Positions 62,051 through 64,000 of a stretch of 64,000 bases of DNA are shown here, piece after piece. The notes below the pieces were generated by a model. The model was not told the origin of the DNA. It saw only the letters and a list, made by a program, of their open reading frames with translations, and made no database searches. The stretch's first letter is position 1; each line of letters opens with the position of its first letter. Source of the DNA: Clostridiaceae bacterium (GTDB lineage: Bacteria > Bacillota > Clostridia > Lachnospirales > Lachnospiraceae); assembly GCA_910574345.1 (NCBI GenBank), contig CAJSZV010000007.1, positions 1 to 64,000 of the forward strand, read 5' to 3'. The translations under genes and the position numbers were made by a program.

Positions 62051-62782
62051 TCATATATTATCCTTATGCTTCACAAAAACATGACTTATTTTCGACACAT
62101 AATATCCGGTATAAATCAGATTTTTCACCTGCCCTATATTATTTGAGGACACCATTGAATGCAGCTGTTTTCCGCTAAGTTCCTTAATTCTTTCAAGTAT
62201 TTTAAGCACACTTACTGTTCCTATACCGCCTAATCTATACCTGTTATATATCCCCCCAAGAAATGACGTATACACACCATCCCTAATTTCTCTCAATCCA
62301 AAAAAGCCAACATTTTTCCCCTTATAAACATAGTTATACAGTTCTGTCCCCCGCTCAAGTTCATCCATTGTCCAATTAACATATCGTTCTGCCGCCGCCT
62401 CTTTTGAAAAATGTTCATCCAGACTAATACGGTCTGTAGAAAACATACCCTTTCTGATCTCTGTATATATCTCCTCTATATCTTCTTTCTCCGCTCTTTT
62501 AACCGAAACCGCATCATACAATCTCTCCATGGCCTTTGATTTATTTACTATTTTTAAATCACTTACAAATAAAATCAGATCTTCCATATATTCATACTGG
62601 TATTCATACAATAAATGGGTAATATCCGCCCTGCTCGTTGGGACCTTGGCCACCATATATTCTCCATGGGTATTCTTCAGGCATTTCTCCACATCCTCTA
62701 ATCCATCCGCCTCTTCAAACTCAATTTCCTTTGTCTCAACACCCAGATTCCTTTTCTCCCAAACAGCATCAATCACTCTCAT
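62051..62782 (-). CDS. WecD-like GNAT acetyltransferase (dTDP-fucosamine N-acetyltransferase)
   Basis: A 243-residue protein with two lobes like E. coli WecD: an N-terminal region with 'YMVAKVPTSRADITHLLYEYQYEYMEDLILFVSD', then GNAT lobe 'EIRKGMFSTDRISLDEHFSKEAAAERYVNWTMDELER', 'VGFFGLREIRDGVYTSFLGGIYNRYRLGGIGTVSVLKILER' and 'SNNIGQVKNLIYTGYYV'. The acetyl-CoA loop reads R-L-G-G-I-G. The position directly before wecE supports acetylation of dTDP-Fuc4N to dTDP-Fuc4NAc. Confidence 0.8.
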   Translation of the reverse strand: MRVIDAVWEKRNLGVETKEIEFEEADGLEDVEKCLKNTHGEYMVAKVPTSRADITHLLYEYQYEYMEDLILFVSDLKIVNKSKAMERLYDAVSVKRAEKEDIEEIYTEIRKGMFSTDRISLDEHFSKEAAAERYVNWTMDELERGTELYNYVYKGKNVGFFGLREIRDGVYTSFLGGIYNRYRLGGIGTVSVLKILERIKELSGKQLHSMVSSNNIGQVKNLIYTGYYVSKISHVFVKHKDNI

Positions 62783-62838
62783 CGTTTCCCATATCCACCT
62801 TTACCCATGATTTCCTATCCAAATAAATCCAACCTTTT

Positions 62839-64000
62839 CTATAAAGGCAGATCTACCCTTCTCGTCAGCCTCTCCCTCAAATCATACCCATCCCACACAA
62901 ACCCAAACTCCATACTCTTCCCAACCTCCACCACCCGGTCAATCCCCTTCACGCCAGACATAACCAAAGGCTCCATTCTCTTTTTATCCCCCACCATCAC
63001 CACCGTCTGCACCTTCCCGTTGCAGATCGGCGCCAATTCCATAACATCCCCAATCTCACACTCATAGAACATCCCCGAATCCCCCCGGTACTCCTGAATC
63101 ACCGGGTCTAAGCCCTCCACCTCCACCCTCACAATCCGGTTGTCCCTCATTCTCACCACATGCATGCCCTCCACACCCACAGCCGCCATGCAGCATTCCG
63201 CCAGCTTATCCACATACTGAACCGGCTGAAACACATACCTTTCCGATACCACTCTCCAAAGCCGCTCCCAGAACAACTCCCTTGCCTGCCCCATATTTCC
63301 CCTCTCCCCCAGCCAGCACACCAGCCTGGGAGACGTGCAGGCATTCTGATCCGTCAGATAAGAGTCATTATAAAAATCCACAGCCAGCCTGTCCTTATCC
63401 TCCACCCTCATATACGCTTTTGCGTCAATCACACACAAAGAATACCGGTCTCCAAAGGTAATCTCCCCGGCCCTGGCCGGAAGCTCTGACCTCCTGATCT
63501 CCCCGATCGTGCCGTCCCCTCCCCAGATCACACGCACATCACAGATCGAAGACAAATAATCATTGATCTCCCGGCTCCTCTCATACCTCACAAAAACAAT
63601 AAAATCCCTCCACTTCCCATACTCCCCTCTCTCCAGCACTCTCCTCACAGCCCCGTTAATGATCCTCACCTGAGGAAACTCCTTAGAAGGCAGACGCACA
63701 ATCCCCCCATTCCCCAGCACAAATCCCACGGCAAACGAATAAGCATAATTCACCGCCACATTAGACGGTGCAATATGAAACACCACTCCCCGCCCCATCC
63801 GAAGCCCGCCGCCAGATGAAAACTCCCTCTTTTCCCTCTCCATGCTGCCTCTCCGAATCCAGAAAGCAAAAGTCACCACATCCGGATACTCCTTCGCCTC
63901 CCGGTTCCCCAGAAGCTCCTTCGACACCCGGTTTAAAAAATCAATCCGCCCCTCATCAAAAGGCACCCCCGCCGGCAGTCCCGGCATTCTCCCTATAATC
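62839..64000 (-). CDS. LuxC-like acyl-CoA reductase, continuing beyond the window edge
   Basis: At least 386 residues. It shows 'GVVFHIAPSNVAVNYAYSFAVGFVLGNGGIVRLPSKEF', the nucleophile region 'DSYLTDQNACTSPRLVCWLG' (Cys in NAC, as in LuxC/aldehyde dehydrogenase fold) and 'RYVFQPVQYVDKL'. An ATG exists at 63987 with GGGAG too close, and the frame stays open with plausible residues (IIGRMPGLPAGVPFDE) to the edge, so the true start probably lies outside. LuxC-like enzymes reduce an acyl-CoA or acyl-enzyme to the aldehyde. In glycan loci they occur with LuxE-like ligases to make unusual acyl or sugar groups; the partner is not visible here. Confidence 0.82.
   Translation of the reverse strand, partial: IIGRMPGLPAGVPFDEGRIDFLNRVSKELLGNREAKEYPDVVTFAFWIRRGSMEREKREFSSGGGLRMGRGVVFHIAPSNVAVNYAYSFAVGFVLGNGGIVRLPSKEFPQVRIINGAVRRVLERGEYGKWRDFIVFVRYERSREINDYLSSICDVRVIWGGDGTIGEIRRSELPARAGEITFGDRYSLCVIDAKAYMRVEDKDRLAVDFYNDSYLTDQNACTSPRLVCWLGERGNMGQARELFWERLWRVVSERYVFQPVQYVDKLAECCMAAVGVEGMHVVRMRDNRIVRVEVEGLDPVIQEYRGDSGMFYECEIGDVMELAPICNGKVQTVVMVGDKKRMEPLVMSGVKGIDRVVEVGKSMEFGFVWDGYDLRERLTRRVDLPL

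Noticed and set aside
1-64000. CRISPR arrays, tRNA or rRNA genes
   Set aside because: No spaced direct repeats of 25-37 bases, no CCA-ended cloverleaf and no rRNA sequence were recognised by eye; a tRNAscan or CRISPR search could still find a degenerate one.

Overview
The window looks like the chromosome of a spore-forming member of the Clostridia, probably of the Lachnospiraceae/Clostridium cluster XIVa type (inference). The evidence is the spoIIGA-sigE pair next to ftsZ, a sigG gene, a Spo0E-type phosphatase, a cobalamin riboswitch, mid-range GC in the housekeeping genes, and frequent TTG and GTG starts behind strong GGAGG sites. No rRNA, tRNA or CRISPR array was seen.

Layout. 0-2.5 kb: a small VOC-fold gene and a graveyard of broken genes (AlbA_2/Schlafen-type fragment, tyrosine-recombinase remnant, AT-rich fragment) beside a GNAT acetyltransferase. 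2.6-7.1 kb: a TfoX-N protein, release factor 3 (prfC), and the divergent coenzyme A genes coaBC and coaX. 7.2-11.2 kb: a NikABC-like substrate-binding protein and two permeases behind a cobalamin riboswitch, without ATPase genes. 11.3-28.2 kb: sporulation and cell division. sigG (with a near-consensus own-type promoter) and an atypical Sir2-like gene face the convergent dcw cluster mraZ-rsmH-ftsL-two class B PBPs-mraY-murD-ftsW-murA-ftsQ-ftsZ-spoIIGA-sigE. 28.3-30.1 kb: a Spo0E-like gene with Spo0A boxes and ychF. 30.2-34.5 kb: a sugar-acid module (IlvD/Edd dehydratase, GntP permease, GntR/FadR regulator) with a promoter bracketed by two operator-like palindromes.

34.5-64 kb: about 29 kb of genes, all on the minus strand, for a cell-surface glycan. 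It contains a phosphonate branch: PEP mutase fused to a cytidylyltransferase, phosphonopyruvate decarboxylase, a second nucleotidyltransferase and a Rossmann dehydrogenase. It also has two LicD-type phosphotransferases, two GT2 enzymes, a GT4, a WbsX-like protein, a DUF4422 and a DUF1919 protein, a radical SAM protein, a methyltransferase, two tandem TarI/IspD-like cytidylyltransferases, and a WecE/WecD/WecF-like set that predicts Fuc4NAc. The most unusual property is that about eleven of these proteins carry the same single Rossmann module (pattern IxxYGxGxxG... D), fused at the N or C terminus to unrelated catalytic domains. A 1.1-kb Rpn/PD-(D/E)XK element bounded by 21-bp inverted repeats has inserted into the cluster.

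My reading (inference) is that the locus makes a polymer containing Fuc4NAc and decorated with a nucleotide-activated phosphonate that LicD enzymes attach, as phosphocholine is attached to teichoic acids. The middle of the locus (about 45.7-59.6 kb) is visibly more AT-rich than its surroundings, which suggests horizontal acquisition.
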